NCBI GenBank assembly: GCA_002733765.1
Contig: NVWU01000006.1
Location: forward strand, 36,658 to 100,657
Source of the DNA: Colwellia sp.
GTDB lineage: Bacteria > Pseudomonadota > Gammaproteobacteria > Enterobacterales > Alteromonadaceae
Length of the DNA: 64,000 nt
Direction of reading: 5' to 3'
Part shown: positions 53,665-63,874 of the stretch, one piece after another
Position numbering within the stretch: position 1 is the first letter of the stretch
Layout of the letters: each line of letters starts with the position of its first letter
Notes under the pieces: model-generated
The model's input: the letters and a program-made list of their open reading frames with translations, nothing else
What the model was told of the DNA's origin: nothing
Databases searched by the model: none
Translations under genes and position numbers: made by a program

Positions 53665-56079
53665 CTAATGAGCAAACCAAAAAGGCCACAAATCACGGTA
53701 ATAAGTTTGCTCATTTATGCCTTGTGCTGATATGTTAAATATAATCTGTCCTGATTTTGCCGTAGTTAACAATTCAATATTATGTTGTTGATAACGCTGA
53801 ACAATCTCAGTAACCGGCATACGCCAACGATTTAAGTAGCCGGCACTAACAACCGCAAATAATGGTTTTAGCTTAGTAATAAACAAATCACTTGATGAGG
53901 TTTTAGAGCCATGATGTGGCACAATTAAAATATCAGTACTCAGTTTTGGGTATTGTTGTAATAACGCCGCTTCAACTTTTTTTGAAATATCCCCCGTCAG
54001 TAGTACGCTATGCTTACCATCAGAAATTAACAACACGCAAGAGTCATCATTTTCTTCGCTGACGATATTTTTAGGCCATAGCATCTTAAAGTGTAAGTTT
54101 TGCCAAATAAATGATTTTCCTTGTAAACAAACAGCATTTTTTTCTCCTTGTTCACTATTATAAATTAATTCATTGATAACCATTGACTCCTGTATTTCAT
54201 TTAAGCCGCCTGAATGATCATTATCACTGTGGCTGATTATCATTTTATCTAGCTGCTCGACACCGGTATGTTGTAAATAAGGTAAAATCACCGCATTAGC
54301 CATGGTAAACCCACTAGGATATGCAGCCCCCGTATCGTATAGAATACTCTTCGAATTTCGTTGAATTAATACGGATAAACCCTGCCCAACATCAAAAACG
54401 ACTAGTTGCCATTCTGTATCGTTAGCGCCTTCTTTTTTATTAACATTAGCACTACTGATATTCATGGTATTAGTACTTAAAGTAAAAAATAACAGCACAC
54501 TAATGCTTATTACCACAAATAATTTTTTCAGCTCTTTTTTCTGATAATTGATAAAAACACGAGTAGTTACGGGGATTTGAAAAAACAAAGAAAAAAGACT
54601 AACTACCCCAAATAATACCAATAATTGAATATTCATATTTGAAAGTTTTACCACTGCCCATGTTTGCTGTGATAAATAACTTAAATAATGCCATAACGTC
54701 TGTAGGCTCTCGATACAACACATGATCAAAAACTGCGATAGTGATTCAGAAAAAGGCATCACTAAAACCGACAATAAGCACAAAGGAATACTAACAAAAC
54801 TCATCCAAGGCACAGCCACTAAATTGGCTAACAACGCGACTAAAGAAACTTGCTGAAAAAACACCGCGCTAATGGGCAATAACATAACCGTTAAACTTAA
54901 TTGAATAACAAATAATCCTTTAATAAAACACCAAGCAGCATTACCCTTATTGAGCATATCTTTAAAGCGCCACAAAGTAAGAAAAATGATAGTAACGGCA
55001 TAAACAGATAACCAAAAACTCGCGGTAAATAAACTAAAAGGTGTCATTATGGTTAACAAAAACAGTGTTAATAATAGCCAACGTTTTATTGAAAGGTGTA
55101 GATTCAACATCCGTGAAAACCAATAAAGACTTAGCATCAATAAAGCGCGAATTGTAGGCAAAGAAAAACCGGCTAAATACCCATAAATGATACCAACAGC
55201 TAAACTAACAGCTATAACAAAGTAACGGATATTCAAGGTTTGGAAAAAACGTAATTGATTGCAAATATTTAATGGCAATAAACGAATGAGCAGCATAATA
55301 AAGAAGTAACTACCTGTTGCGACTAAGCCAATATGTAAGCCCGAAATAGCAATAAGGTGTCCTGTTCCCGTTGTTTGCAAAATTTGCCATAATTGTTGAT
55401 TTAATCCACTGCGTGAACCAAAGCCTAACGCCAATAATAATGGTGATAAACTATGTTCGGGCAATAACTTTTTATAGCGATTAAAAAGTTGTTGTCGTAT
55501 TGAGCTTTTCACCCTTAAAATGTGATTATCTTTATCATTAATGACATAGCCTGTTGCAATGATACGCGTACTCTTCAGCCATGTTTGATAACTAAAGCCA
55601 CCTATATTTGCCAAGCCATGTGCAGGCTTAAACTTTACTTTTAACTTAACAACTTGTCCTTGCTGAATAATAAGCGTTGTCTTTTTCCAACTTAATCGTA
55701 TTTTTATGATCGTATTGAGCTTTTTTGAATTAAGGTGGGTAACATTTAAATTAAAGCGTAGCGATTTTTTATCACGATTAAGTTGAATAGGATCAGTTGA
55801 AGATTGTAAACTGCTCACCTTCCCCTGTATCCATTGAGGTGTCGTAGCTAGCTCCAGTGAATTTAAATCATTATCTTGCCAGAGGCTTTGATAATTAAAA
55901 GCATTGCATAGCATCCAACTAGCGCCAAAAAACAAACCTGAGCTTAAACGTAGCGGTTTATATAAAAAAAGGGCAATTGATAGTAGAATAAGTAAAAATA
56001 GCGCAAAAAGTTCTGGCACTACAGGCAAAAATAGTGACAATATAGAACCAAGAAAAAAACTAGCTAGCCACCAATCCAT
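53665..56079 (-). CDS. comEC: ComEC/Rec2 DNA-uptake channel protein
   Basis: About 804 residues. N-terminal DUF4131 helices, a central competence domain (FGSRSGLNQQLWQILQTTGTG, then LIAISGLHIGLVATG and a multi-helix block with AGFSLPTIRALLMLSLY) and a C-terminal metallo-beta-lactamase domain ([40 protein letters not shown]). It should transport single-stranded DNA into the cytoplasm in natural transformation. The start at 56079 (MDWWLASFFLG) is preferred over 56193, because the longer form would overlap the divergent DUF2062 gene. Confidence 0.92.
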   Translation of the reverse strand: MDWWLASFFLGSILSLFLPVVPELFALFLLILLSIALFLYKPLRLSSGLFFGASWMLCNAFNYQSLWQDNDLNSLELATTPQWIQGKVSSLQSSTDPIQLNRDKKSLRFNLNVTHLNSKKLNTIIKIRLSWKKTTLIIQQGQVVKLKVKFKPAHGLANIGGFSYQTWLKSTRIIATGYVINDKDNHILRVKSSIRQQLFNRYKKLLPEHSLSPLLLALGFGSRSGLNQQLWQILQTTGTGHLIAISGLHIGLVATGSYFFIMLLIRLLPLNICNQLRFFQTLNIRYFVIAVSLAVGIIYGYLAGFSLPTIRALLMLSLYWFSRMLNLHLSIKRWLLLTLFLLTIMTPFSLFTASFWLSVYAVTIIFLTLWRFKDMLNKGNAAWCFIKGLFVIQLSLTVMLLPISAVFFQQVSLVALLANLVAVPWMSFVSIPLCLLSVLVMPFSESLSQFLIMCCIESLQTLWHYLSYLSQQTWAVVKLSNMNIQLLVLFGVVSLFSLFFQIPVTTRVFINYQKKELKKLFVVISISVLLFFTLSTNTMNISSANVNKKEGANDTEWQLVVFDVGQGLSVLIQRNSKSILYDTGAAYPSGFTMANAVILPYLQHTGVEQLDKMIISHSDNDHSGGLNEIQESMVINELIYNSEQGEKNAVCLQGKSFIWQNLHFKMLWPKNIVSEENDDSCVLLISDGKHSVLLTGDISKKVEAALLQQYPKLSTDILIVPHHGSKTSSSDLFITKLKPLFAVVSAGYLNRWRMPVTEIVQRYQQHNIELLTTAKSGQIIFNISAQGINEQTYYRDLWPFWFAH

Positions 56080-56151
56080 AGCGAACGAAATACTTCCTAT
56101 AATGTTTACAGTGTTGGTTTGAATACAAGATTTAAAGATAATAGTAAGTAT

Positions 56152-56661
56152 ATGCCAAAAAAAATAATTAAGCGCTTTATGCCAAACAGCCAAAGTATTA
56201 AAGAGAATAAAAATTTAAAAATTTTTGGTAATCTATTACATAATCCCCATTTATGGCATATGAATCGTCATTCAGTCGCGAAAGCGTTTGCCGTTGGTTT
56301 GTTTTTTGCTTTTATACCGGTGCCATTTCAGATGGTGTTAGCTGCCGGCACCGCCATTTTAGTACATTCTAATCTCCCTATTTCAATCGCACTTGTGTGG
56401 ATAACAAACCCACTAACCATGCCTGTTATATTTTATGCTTGCTATATTGTTGGTTCATGGTTAATTGGCACAAAAGCACAAGCGTTTAACTTTGAGGCGA
56501 GTTGGCAATGGGTAGTTGACAGTTTATCAACCATTGGGCCCGCATTTTTATTAGGTTGTGGGGTTTTAGCGATAACTTTTGCCATACTTGGCTACTTTAT
56601 TATCCAAGGTTTATGGCGTTACAGTGCGATAAAAGCATGGAAAAAAAGAATCCGTAAATAA
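56152..56661 (+). CDS. DUF2062 family membrane protein
   Basis: About 169 residues with three hydrophobic segments. NPHLWHMNRHSVAKAFAVGL and FAFIPVPFQMVLAAGTAIL are the signature of DUF2062, followed by VWITNPLTMPVIFYACYIVG. Function unknown. It is divergent from comEC, a common arrangement in this group. The start at 56152 (MPKKIIKRF) matches the family; an upstream ATG at 56119 is less likely. Confidence 0.85.
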   Translation: MPKKIIKRFMPNSQSIKENKNLKIFGNLLHNPHLWHMNRHSVAKAFAVGLFFAFIPVPFQMVLAAGTAILVHSNLPISIALVWITNPLTMPVIFYACYIVGSWLIGTKAQAFNFEASWQWVVDSLSTIGPAFLLGCGVLAITFAILGYFIIQGLWRYSAIKAWKKRIRK

Positions 56662-56728
56662 TAATTAAGCTAACTCTAAAGTAAAAGACAAAGTGATATG
56701 GTTACGTATTTATTGGTCATTAAATGAC

Positions 56729-57736
56729 TTACTGGCTCGGCCTAATAATTGAAAAGTGATCATAGGCTCTATCTGTCGCAATGCGTCCTCGGGGTGTACG
56801 TTGTAGGAAACCTTGCTGAATTAGGTATGGCTCAAGCACATCTTCAATGGTTTCTCGCTCTTCGCCTATGGCAGCCGCAAGGTTATCAAGCCCTACAGGC
56901 CCTCCCATAAATTTATCAATAATGGCATGCAGTAATTTTCTATCCATAATGTCAAAACCTTCATGGTCTACTTCTAACATATCAAGTGCAGCGGCTGCTG
57001 TTTCTTTGTTTACCAAACCATGGGTTTTTATATCCGCATAATCACGTACCCGTCGCAGTAATCTATTCGCTATACGAGGCGTTCCACGCGAGCGTCTAGC
57101 CACTTCAAAGGCACCTTCGTCATCAAGACTTAAATTTAAAAAATGCGCTGAACGTTTTACAATGGTCGTTAAATCTTCTACGTTGTAAAATTCTAGCCGT
57201 TGTACTATGCCAAATCTATCACGCAATGGAGAAGTTAAAGCTCCGGCACGTGTTGTGGCGCCAATTAAAGTAAAAGGAGGTAAATCTAATTTTATCGAAC
57301 GAGCAGCAGGCCCTTCACCAATCATAATATCTAACTGATAATCTTCCATTGCCGGATATAATATTTCTTCAACAATTGGACTTAAACGATGAATTTCATC
57401 AATAAATAAAATATCATTTTCTTCTAAGTTAGTTAACAGTGCCGCTAGATCGCCTGCTTTTTCAAGTACAGGACCAGAGGTAGTACGAATACTTACACCC
57501 ATTTCATTGGCTACTATATTCGCTAAAGTCGTTTTTCCTAAACCCGGAGGGCCAAAAATAAGCAAGTGATCAAGTGGCTCACCACGTTTTTTTGCTGCAG
57601 GAATAAAAATTTCCATCTGTGCTTTAACATGAGCTTGACCAGTATAATCACTCAGCATTTTCGGGCGAATAGCACGATCAACGCCTACATCTTCAATGCT
57701 GGCAACTGGCTCAATTAAGCGATCTGCTTCGATCAT
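56729..57736 (-). CDS. ruvB: Holliday junction branch-migration ATPase RuvB
   Basis: 335 residues; the AAA+ motor of the RuvABC resolvasome. Walker [16 protein letters not shown], Walker [13 protein letters not shown], sensor [21 protein letters not shown], arginine finger in this last stretch, and the C-terminal winged helix ending in [19 protein letters not shown]. It is last in the aspS-ruvC-ruvA-ruvB series. The 243-bp gap from ruvA contains a family C repeat. Confidence 0.97.
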   Translation of the reverse strand: MIEADRLIEPVASIEDVGVDRAIRPKMLSDYTGQAHVKAQMEIFIPAAKKRGEPLDHLLIFGPPGLGKTTLANIVANEMGVSIRTTSGPVLEKAGDLAALLTNLEENDILFIDEIHRLSPIVEEILYPAMEDYQLDIMIGEGPAARSIKLDLPPFTLIGATTRAGALTSPLRDRFGIVQRLEFYNVEDLTTIVKRSAHFLNLSLDDEGAFEVARRSRGTPRIANRLLRRVRDYADIKTHGLVNKETAAAALDMLEVDHEGFDIMDRKLLHAIIDKFMGGPVGLDNLAAAIGEERETIEDVLEPYLIQQGFLQRTPRGRIATDRAYDHFSIIRPSQ

Positions 57737-57802
57737 TTTTATTCCTACTTTTAAATATTTGTTAGGTATAGCTTAACCTATAATTTACTTATGTAATTGT
57801 TC

Positions 57803-57974
57803 AACTTTAAGATGTATGGCTCAATTTAAAAGAAGGAGCACGGAGTTGACTTTAGTCATTACTCCGTACATCCTGTACTCCGCCTTTCAGGCCATCCGTT
57901 GGATGTTCAAATTCTTTCCCGAAGAATTTGTGAGTACTTCTGATAAAAAAATTGGCCGAGACAGCAACAAGTTG
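57803..57974 (-). repeat. Structured repeat family C, copy 2 (ruvA-ruvB gap)
   Basis: 172 bp related to 47525-47694 in the same orientation. It keeps the CGGAGTTGAC/GTCA-TT-ACTCCG hairpin and the CCCGAAGAATTTGTGAGTAC block. Where copy 1 has ACCCCCTTCGGTGT, this copy has CATCCGTTGGATG: a different sequence that still folds locally. It starts 5 nt after the ruvA stop and ends 66 nt before ruvB. Confidence 0.85.
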
Positions 57975-57979
57975 CGCAG

Positions 57980-58615
57980 TTACAACATTGACTTTAAAGC
58001 ATGACGAATAATATCTTCACTTGACATACCATCAGTATAAACAAGTTTAACGGCTTTATCTGCTTGAACCTGCTTGTAACCTAGTGATATTAAAGCATTA
58101 GTCGCATCACCTTTATTACTATAGGCACTATCATTAACAGAATTTATAAACGTTTGTTCAGTACTTAATTGCACCGGCATAGCGTCAGTTGCCGGCGTTG
58201 ATGACATTTGCCAATCTTTTAATCTATCTCGCATTTCAATTAATAAGCGCTCTGCCGTTTTTTTACCTACACCGGGTATTTTTACAATACCCGAAAGGTC
58301 ATCATGTCTAACACAGCTGACAAATTGATCGGCTGACATAGCAGACAATACAGCTAAAGCTAACTTAGGACCAACACCATTAACTTTAATTAATAAACGA
58401 AATAATTTACGCTCGGTTTTATTAGCAAAGCCATACAATAATTGGGCATCTTCACGAACAACGAAATGAGTATAAATAATAGCAGGCTCATTTAATTCGG
58501 GTAAACCATAGATACTCGTCATTGGCATAGTCACTTCATAACCAACGCCAGCACATTCAATAAGGATTTCAGGAGGGGATTTTTCAGCAATAGTGCCTGA
58601 TAAACGACCGATCAC
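57980..58615 (-). CDS. ruvA: Holliday junction-binding protein RuvA
   Basis: 211 residues. The N-terminal OB-fold ([36 protein letters not shown]), tandem helix-hairpin-helix motifs ([36 protein letters not shown]) and a C-terminal domain III ([17 protein letters not shown]) that contacts RuvB are all present. It binds the four-way junction. Its stop is almost abutted by the family C repeat. Confidence 0.96.
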   Translation of the reverse strand: MIGRLSGTIAEKSPPEILIECAGVGYEVTMPMTSIYGLPELNEPAIIYTHFVVREDAQLLYGFANKTERKLFRLLIKVNGVGPKLALAVLSAMSADQFVSCVRHDDLSGIVKIPGVGKKTAERLLIEMRDRLKDWQMSSTPATDAMPVQLSTEQTFINSVNDSAYSNKGDATNALISLGYKQVQADKAVKLVYTDGMSSEDIIRHALKSML

Positions 58616-58684
58616 AGTTAATAACCTACAGGTAATGATTAAGAGAACAAAAGCATAACACTATATATTTATACAGTAAACTGC

Positions 58685-58806
58685 TTTTAGTTTCGAGCGG
58701 AGAGTTTTTAGTAACGAGCAGACTGAGCATGAAAAGGGCTTTATTATCATAAAAGTCATTACGTACTCTCAATCATTAGACGCCCGTAATAGGATACTCG
58801 TAACTG
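58685..58806. repeat. Possible inverted-repeat element in the ruvC-ruvA gap
   Basis: AGTTTCGAG near 58690 and CTCGTAACT near 58794-58802 form weak inverted ends (8 of 9 match) around about 100 bp. The segment fills most of the 193-bp gap between ruvC and ruvA. Similarity between arms is limited, so it may be chance or a degenerate copy of an element. Confidence 0.3.
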
Positions 58807-58808
58807 AA

Positions 58809-59336
58809 CTACCTCAACCTTCCTCTAACAATTTTACGCGCTTGTCCAGCAAGTTTTAGCAAACTTTCATGGCTATGGCCATGACATAAAGCCACGGCAA
58901 GCGCATCGGCAGCATCAGCTTGCGGTGTACCCGGTAATTTAAGAATGGTTTTCACCATATGTTGAACTTGGCTTTTATCTGCGCCACCCGTACCAACAAC
59001 AGCCTGTTTAATTTGCCTAGCCGAGTATTCAGCGATGGTTAAACCCGTGTTTGTGGCTGCAACAATAGCAGCGCCTCTAGCTTGGCCTAATTTTAGTGCA
59101 GAGTCTGGATTTTTCGCCATAAATACTTGTTCAATGGCAAACATATCAGGTTTAAATTGTAAAATAATTTCAGAAACACCGGCAAAAATAGTTTGTAAGC
59201 GCGAGGCAAGATCTTCACCTTGACTGAGTGCTTTAATGCAGCCACTGCCAAGGTAAGTAAAAGTGCGACCTTGTTGTTTGATAACCCCGTAGCCGGTGAA
59301 GCGTGAGCCGGGGTCAATACCTAAAATAATAGACAT
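58809..59336 (-). CDS. ruvC: Holliday junction resolvase RuvC
   Basis: 175 residues; the nuclease that cuts the Holliday junction. [14 protein letters not shown] carries the first catalytic Asp, [20 protein letters not shown] the Glu, and [12 protein letters not shown] the two C-terminal Asp residues. [21 protein letters not shown] is also typical. The start ATG is preceded by an inverted-repeat arm rather than a clear ribosome-binding site. Confidence 0.96.
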   Translation of the reverse strand: MSIILGIDPGSRFTGYGVIKQQGRTFTYLGSGCIKALSQGEDLASRLQTIFAGVSEIILQFKPDMFAIEQVFMAKNPDSALKLGQARGAAIVAATNTGLTIAEYSARQIKQAVVGTGGADKSQVQHMVKTILKLPGTPQADAADALAVALCHGHSHESLLKLAGQARKIVRGRLR

Positions 59337-59343
59337 AAATTAT

Positions 59344-59427
59344 AGTGATTAGTGACGAGTTTAGAGTTACGACAAAAAATAATATTGTCTTCGCAACTAT
59401 CCAACTCAATACTCACTACTAATTACT
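59344..59427. repeat. Imperfect inverted repeat filling the aspS-ruvC gap
   Basis: AGTGATTAGTGACGAGTTTA at the left and, inverted from the right, AGTAATTAGTAGTGAGTATT form long imperfect arms that also share GAGTT further in. The right arm contains the aspS stop codon (59423-59425); the left arm ends 8 nt before the ruvC ATG. In the mRNA it would form a hairpin over the ruvC ribosome-binding region. Confidence 0.65.
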
Positions 59428-61207
59428 CAGCGTCTTTTTGCTGAGGGATTACTTGTACACCCAACTCAGCTAACTGAGCAGCATTAGCATTACCCGGTGC
59501 ATTCGTTAATGGGCAGGCTGCTGTATTTGTTTTCGGAAATGCCATTACTTCACGGATAGAACTAGCACCGGTCATTAACATCACTAAGCGATCAAGACCA
59601 AAAGCTAAACCTGCATGTGGTGGCGCACCATACTGTAGTGCTTCAAGTAAGAAACCAAATTTCTCTTGTGCTTCTTCTTCACCAATACCTAAAATTCTAA
59701 ATGCGGCAGACTGCATGTCTTGGTTATGAATACGTACAGAGCCACCACCTAGTTCACAGCCATTGAGTACCATATCGTAAGCATCAGATAACGCACCTAA
59801 TGGATTAGCTTCAAGTTGCTCAGGGGTTAAATTCATCGGTGCGGTAAAGGGATGGTGTAATGCATGCATGTGGCCATCAATTTCTTCAAACATCGGAAAA
59901 TCAACAACCCATAATGGTTTCCAATCACCTTCAAGTAAATCTAAATCTTCGCCTAACTTCAGGCGTAGCGCACCAAGTGATTCCGTCACTACATTATAAG
60001 TATCCGCACCGAAGAATATAATGTCGCCCGTTTTAGCATTGGTACGCTCAAGTAATGCTTTTGCGGCTTCTGCTGATAAAAATTTCAAAATAGGTGATTG
60101 TAAACCGTCAAGCCCAGTAGCTAACGCCGCATCAATATCATTAACTTTCATCCATGGCATGCCCTTGGCGCCATAAATACCAACAAATTTAGTTAGATCA
60201 TCAATGCCTTTTCTTGAAAACTTAGTTGCTCCACCCGGTACACAAATAACAGCAACACGGCCATTTTCATCATTGGCAGGGCCAGAAAACACTTTAAATT
60301 CCACGTCTTTCAGTATATCAGCGACATCAACTAGCTCTAACGGATTACGTAAGTCTGGTTTATCAGAACCAAAGCGTCGCATTGCTTCGCTAAACGGCAT
60401 ACATGGGAATTTGCCCAGATCAACATCAAGCATTTCTTTAAATAGCTCTCTAATCATGGTTTCACTAACGTCCATGACTTGTGCGCTACTCATAAATGAG
60501 GTTTCAATATCTATTTGAGTAAATTCAGGTTGTCTATCTGCACGTAAATCTTCATCACGAAAACATTTAACAATTTGATAATAACGCTCCATACCCGACA
60601 TCATCAGTAATTGTTTAAATAACTGTGGCGATTGCGGTAAAGCAAAGAACTTGCCTTTGTGCGTACGGCTCGGTACTAAATAATCACGAGCACCTTCTGG
60701 TGTTGCCGCAGTAAGCATAGGTGTTTCAATATCTAAAAATCCTAATGCTTCTAATGAACTACGTACTTTTGAAGTGACTTTTGCACGAAAACGCAGTCGT
60801 TCAGTCATTTCAACACGGCGTAAATCAAGGTAGCGATATTTTAAACGCTGCTCTTCTGAGTTGTTTTGGTTTGAATCAAGCGGTAACGGAGCTGATTTAT
60901 TTAAAATAGTAAGCTCAAGACCTAGTATTTCAATTGCACCAGTTTTCATTTTTTTATTCACTTGGCCTTCAGGGCGAGCGCGTACTATGCCTTTAAGCTG
61001 AACACAAAATTCATTACGTAAAGTATTGGCAATAGCAAGCACTTCAGGAAGATCAGGATCATAAACAACTTGAACTAAACCTTCTCGGTCACGTAAATCA
61101 AGAAAGATAACGGCGCCTAAATCACGACGACGATTAACCCAACCACAAAGAGTGACTTCTTGACCAATATGAGATTCGTTAACCTCACCACAATAAAGAC
61201 TACGCAT
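59423..61207 (-). CDS. aspS: Aspartyl-tRNA synthetase
   Basis: About 594 residues, bacterial-type class II synthetase. N-terminal anticodon-binding OB domain ([20 protein letters not shown]), motif 2 ([21 protein letters not shown]), the GAD insertion domain (about 300-420) and motif 3 ([13 protein letters not shown]). The start at 61207 ([13 protein letters not shown]) fits the family; a frame to 61246 adds 13 residues of no known role. First of the aspS-ruvC-ruvA-ruvB series; yebC, often between aspS and ruvC in other gammaproteobacteria, is absent. Confidence 0.96.
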   Translation of the reverse strand: MRSLYCGEVNESHIGQEVTLCGWVNRRRDLGAVIFLDLRDREGLVQVVYDPDLPEVLAIANTLRNEFCVQLKGIVRARPEGQVNKKMKTGAIEILGLELTILNKSAPLPLDSNQNNSEEQRLKYRYLDLRRVEMTERLRFRAKVTSKVRSSLEALGFLDIETPMLTAATPEGARDYLVPSRTHKGKFFALPQSPQLFKQLLMMSGMERYYQIVKCFRDEDLRADRQPEFTQIDIETSFMSSAQVMDVSETMIRELFKEMLDVDLGKFPCMPFSEAMRRFGSDKPDLRNPLELVDVADILKDVEFKVFSGPANDENGRVAVICVPGGATKFSRKGIDDLTKFVGIYGAKGMPWMKVNDIDAALATGLDGLQSPILKFLSAEAAKALLERTNAKTGDIIFFGADTYNVVTESLGALRLKLGEDLDLLEGDWKPLWVVDFPMFEEIDGHMHALHHPFTAPMNLTPEQLEANPLGALSDAYDMVLNGCELGGGSVRIHNQDMQSAAFRILGIGEEEAQEKFGFLLEALQYGAPPHAGLAFGLDRLVMLMTGASSIREVMAFPKTNTAACPLTNAPGNANAAQLAELGVQVIPQQKDAE

Positions 61208-61351
61208 GTATTTTTGCCTTGCTACTTTAATAATAGAAATAGACACTAACTCAATTTACTTTAGCTAGCGATAAATGCCGCATATTATAAAGCAAAGATT
61301 AGTAAAGTCACCCTCGCTTAACCAGTTAATTTTCATTACATTGGGCAGAAG

Positions 61352-61369
61352 TTATACCAATCCGTATAA
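61352..61369. repeat. Short palindromic intergenic motif
   Basis: TTATACCAATCCGTATAA folds with TTATAC/GTATAA arms. The TACCAAT core also begins other repeats in this window (family A right end, 36591, 53561), so it is probably a member or remnant of a dispersed family. It sits in the aspS-cmoA divergent region. Confidence 0.5.
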
Positions 61370-61524
61370 GAAAGTGATCGCTTAGCGATAATTTAAAGAC
61401 TTAGAGAAAAAACATTAATAAAGCACCTCTAAAAATTGTTGTTAACTATTTATTTTTATATCGAATCAATATCAGTTAAAATACGGTCACTACCCAAGCA
61501 ATAATGTATAAATGATTAATTACC

Positions 61525-62259
61525 ATGCACACTCCTGATACCGATTTAATTTACTCAAATCCCCAAGCCCACGTGAACGATTTTGCTTTTGATGCGCAAG
61601 TAGTGGAAGTTTTTCCCGATATGATCAGTCGTTCAGTGCCCGGTTACGCTACAATTATTGATACCATTGGTCGACTTAGCCAACAATTTGTTCAAGAAAA
61701 CACCACTATTTATGATTTAGGTTGTTCATTAGGTGCAGCAACTTTAGCGATGCGCAAAGGTATTCAAGCGAAGCAATGTAGAATTATTTCTGTTGATAAT
61801 TCATCTGCAATGGTTGAACGTTGTAAAATGCATATCAATGCTTTTAAAGGCACCACCCCCGTTGACGTTGTTGAAGCGAATATTCAAGATATCAATATTA
61901 AAAATGCGTCTATGGTAGTACTTAATTTTACCTTACAGTTTATTGATAAAACAGAACGACAGGGATTAATCAATAGTATTGCACAGGGCATTAATGAGGG
62001 CGGCTTGTTAGTGATTTCAGAAAAAATATCCCATGGTGATGCTGTAATTGATGAACATTTGATCAATTTACATCATGACTTTAAACGGGCTAACGGGTAT
62101 AGCGAATTAGAAGTTGCACAAAAACGCACCGCATTAGAAAACGTTATGCGTACAGACTCAATAGAACAGCATATTAATCGCTTAAAAAGTGCCGGTTTTA
62201 CACATGTTTCGCCGTGGTTTCAATGCTTTAATTTCATCTCTTTTATTGCCATAAAATAG
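61525..62259 (+). CDS. cmoA: Carboxy-S-adenosylmethionine synthase
   Basis: 244 residues; makes carboxy-SAM from SAM and prephenate for the cmo5U tRNA wobble modification. [22 protein letters not shown] is the family signature, motif I is [14 protein letters not shown], and NFTLQFI follows. It is followed 35 bp later by cmoB, which uses its product. Confidence 0.96.
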   Translation: MHTPDTDLIYSNPQAHVNDFAFDAQVVEVFPDMISRSVPGYATIIDTIGRLSQQFVQENTTIYDLGCSLGAATLAMRKGIQAKQCRIISVDNSSAMVERCKMHINAFKGTTPVDVVEANIQDINIKNASMVVLNFTLQFIDKTERQGLINSIAQGINEGGLLVISEKISHGDAVIDEHLINLHHDFKRANGYSELEVAQKRTALENVMRTDSIEQHINRLKSAGFTHVSPWFQCFNFISFIAIK

Positions 62260-62294
62260 CAAAAAAAGCATACTCACCAATTCAGAAAAACGCT

Positions 62295-63263
62295 ATGACA
62301 CATTTTAATAAATTTTATCAAGAAATTGCCACAAACCGTTTAAGCCATTGGTTGAATACCTTGCCGTCACAACTTGATTATTGGCATAAAAACAACCTTC
62401 ATGGTGAATATAAACATTGGCAAAAAACATTAGACGCCCTACCAAATGCACAAACATCAACACTTGATTTGGTCAATAGTGTCACTGTTGGCTGTCAAGA
62501 AGACTTTAATGCGGGTGAGCATAAACGTTTAGAGAATTTGTTAAAAAAATTCAAACCTTGGCGTAAAGGCCCTTATCACCTTCATGGCTTACATATCGAT
62601 ACTGAGTGGCGAAGTGATTTCAAATGGGACAGATTAGCCCCACACATCAGCGATTTATCTGGCAGATATGTGCTTGATATTGGTTGCGGTAGTGGTTATC
62701 ACTTATGGCGTATGCGCGGTGCAGGAGCAAAATTTGTTGTTGGTATTGATCCAACCCAATTATTTTTGATGCAATTTAACGCGGTGCAACACTTTGTTAA
62801 TGATAATAAGGTCAACTTATTACCATTGGGTGTCGAACAATTACCTGAGCTTAATGCGTTTGATAGTGTATTTGCGATGGGTGTTTTATATCATCGTCGT
62901 TCCCCCATTGATTTTATTTATCAATTAAAAGCCCAATTAGTTAAAGGCGGTGAACTAATACTTGAAACGCTAATTGTTGATGGTGATGAGAATACAGTAT
63001 TAGTGCCCGGTGAACGATACGCTAAAATGCGTAATGTTTGGTTTTTACCTAGTGCTAAAGCCATGTGTGGATGGTTAGAACGCTGTGGTTTCACCAAGAT
63101 TCGCGTAGTTAACACCGATATTACCGCACTTGATGAACAAAGAAAAACTGACTGGATTGATACAGAGTCTCTGTCTGACTTTTTAGATCCGCTTGATAAT
63201 AGCAAAACGATTGAAGGTTATCCTGCCCCACAACGTGCTATTTTTATTGCTACCAAACCATAG
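62295..63263 (+). CDS. cmoB: tRNA U34 carboxymethyltransferase
   Basis: 322 residues; transfers the carboxymethyl group from carboxy-SAM to 5-hydroxyuridine-34 in t[24 protein letters not shown] and [14 protein letters not shown] are hallmark segments; motif I is [15 protein letters not shown]. The C-terminal [12 protein letters not shown] is also typical. Ends near a strong palindrome at 63283. Confidence 0.96.
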   Translation: MTHFNKFYQEIATNRLSHWLNTLPSQLDYWHKNNLHGEYKHWQKTLDALPNAQTSTLDLVNSVTVGCQEDFNAGEHKRLENLLKKFKPWRKGPYHLHGLHIDTEWRSDFKWDRLAPHISDLSGRYVLDIGCGSGYHLWRMRGAGAKFVVGIDPTQLFLMQFNAVQHFVNDNKVNLLPLGVEQLPELNAFDSVFAMGVLYHRRSPIDFIYQLKAQLVKGGELILETLIVDGDENTVLVPGERYAKMRNVWFLPSAKAMCGWLERCGFTKIRVVNTDITALDEQRKTDWIDTESLSDFLDPLDNSKTIEGYPAPQRAIFIATKP

Positions 63264-63282
63264 TCATTAATACCATTACACT

Positions 63283-63318
63283 AATTAATCCCTCGCCGCT
63301 AGCGGCGAGGGATTAATT
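63283..63318. terminator. Perfect 36-bp palindrome, likely bidirectional terminator
   Basis: AATTAATCCCTCGCCGCT is followed directly by its exact reverse complement, with no loop. As RNA it gives an 16-18 bp GC-rich hairpin with AT-rich flanks on both sides, between convergent cmoB and the gene at 63434. Confidence 0.85.
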
Positions 63319-63433
63319 TATAATAAAAACAGCTAAGCTATTTATTGAAATGATTGCTCTTAACTCTTACTTCAAAATCAAGAGTTAAGAAAAGAATGGT
63401 CTAATCATATCAGGTTAAATAACAATATCATTT

Positions 63434-63874
63434 TTACTGCGCCATATTTGAAGTCCAAATATCACGATGTAGCTTCCATATACCATCGACACGTTTCCAT
63501 ACCACAACATATTTACCCGTATCAATAACCTTTCCCGTTTTATCCTTTAGTTGAACCTTACCTATTTCAGCCGCAGTATCACCCATGGTTGATACTTCTA
63601 GCGTTTCAAGCGTTAAGCCTGTCACTCCAGCATCAAATACACTTTGCCAAAATTTAGCAATCTTTGCATGACCTTCTATTGCTTCAGAGCCTACCGGCAT
63701 GAGTTGTCCATTTTTGGTATACAAGGATGCAATAAATAAAGCATCATGACCAAATGCTTTCATTAATTTAGCATTACCTTCAATAATAGACTGCTTTGCT
63801 GAGCCTCCAGCAAAGGCTGCATTAACAAACAGTAAACTTATTAATACAACTACTATACCTTTCATTTTTCTCAT
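63434..63874 (-). CDS. Exported SnoaL/DUF4440-like protein
   Basis: About 146 residues. A clear signal peptide (MRKMKGIVVVLISLLFVNAAFA) precedes a cystatin-like alpha+beta domain of the SnoaL/NTF2 group: DALFIASLYTKNGQLMPVGS, GHAKIAKFWQSVFDAG and YVVVWKRVDGIWKLHRDIW. Such domains serve as small ligand-binding or enzymatic modules; the function here is unknown and the protein is periplasmic. The start at 63874 is preferred, with AGAG upstream; a frame to 63904 would spoil the signal sequence. Confidence 0.8.
   Translation of the reverse strand: MRKMKGIVVVLISLLFVNAAFAGGSAKQSIIEGNAKLMKAFGHDALFIASLYTKNGQLMPVGSEAIEGHAKIAKFWQSVFDAGVTGLTLETLEVSTMGDTAAEIGKVQLKDKTGKVIDTGKYVVVWKRVDGIWKLHRDIWTSNMAQ

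Noticed and set aside
57816..58004. 62-codon open frame on the plus strand in the ruvA-ruvB gap
   Set aside because: It runs through the family C repeat and the end of ruvA. The matching frame in the other copy (47525-47694) is not conserved as protein, while the hairpins are.
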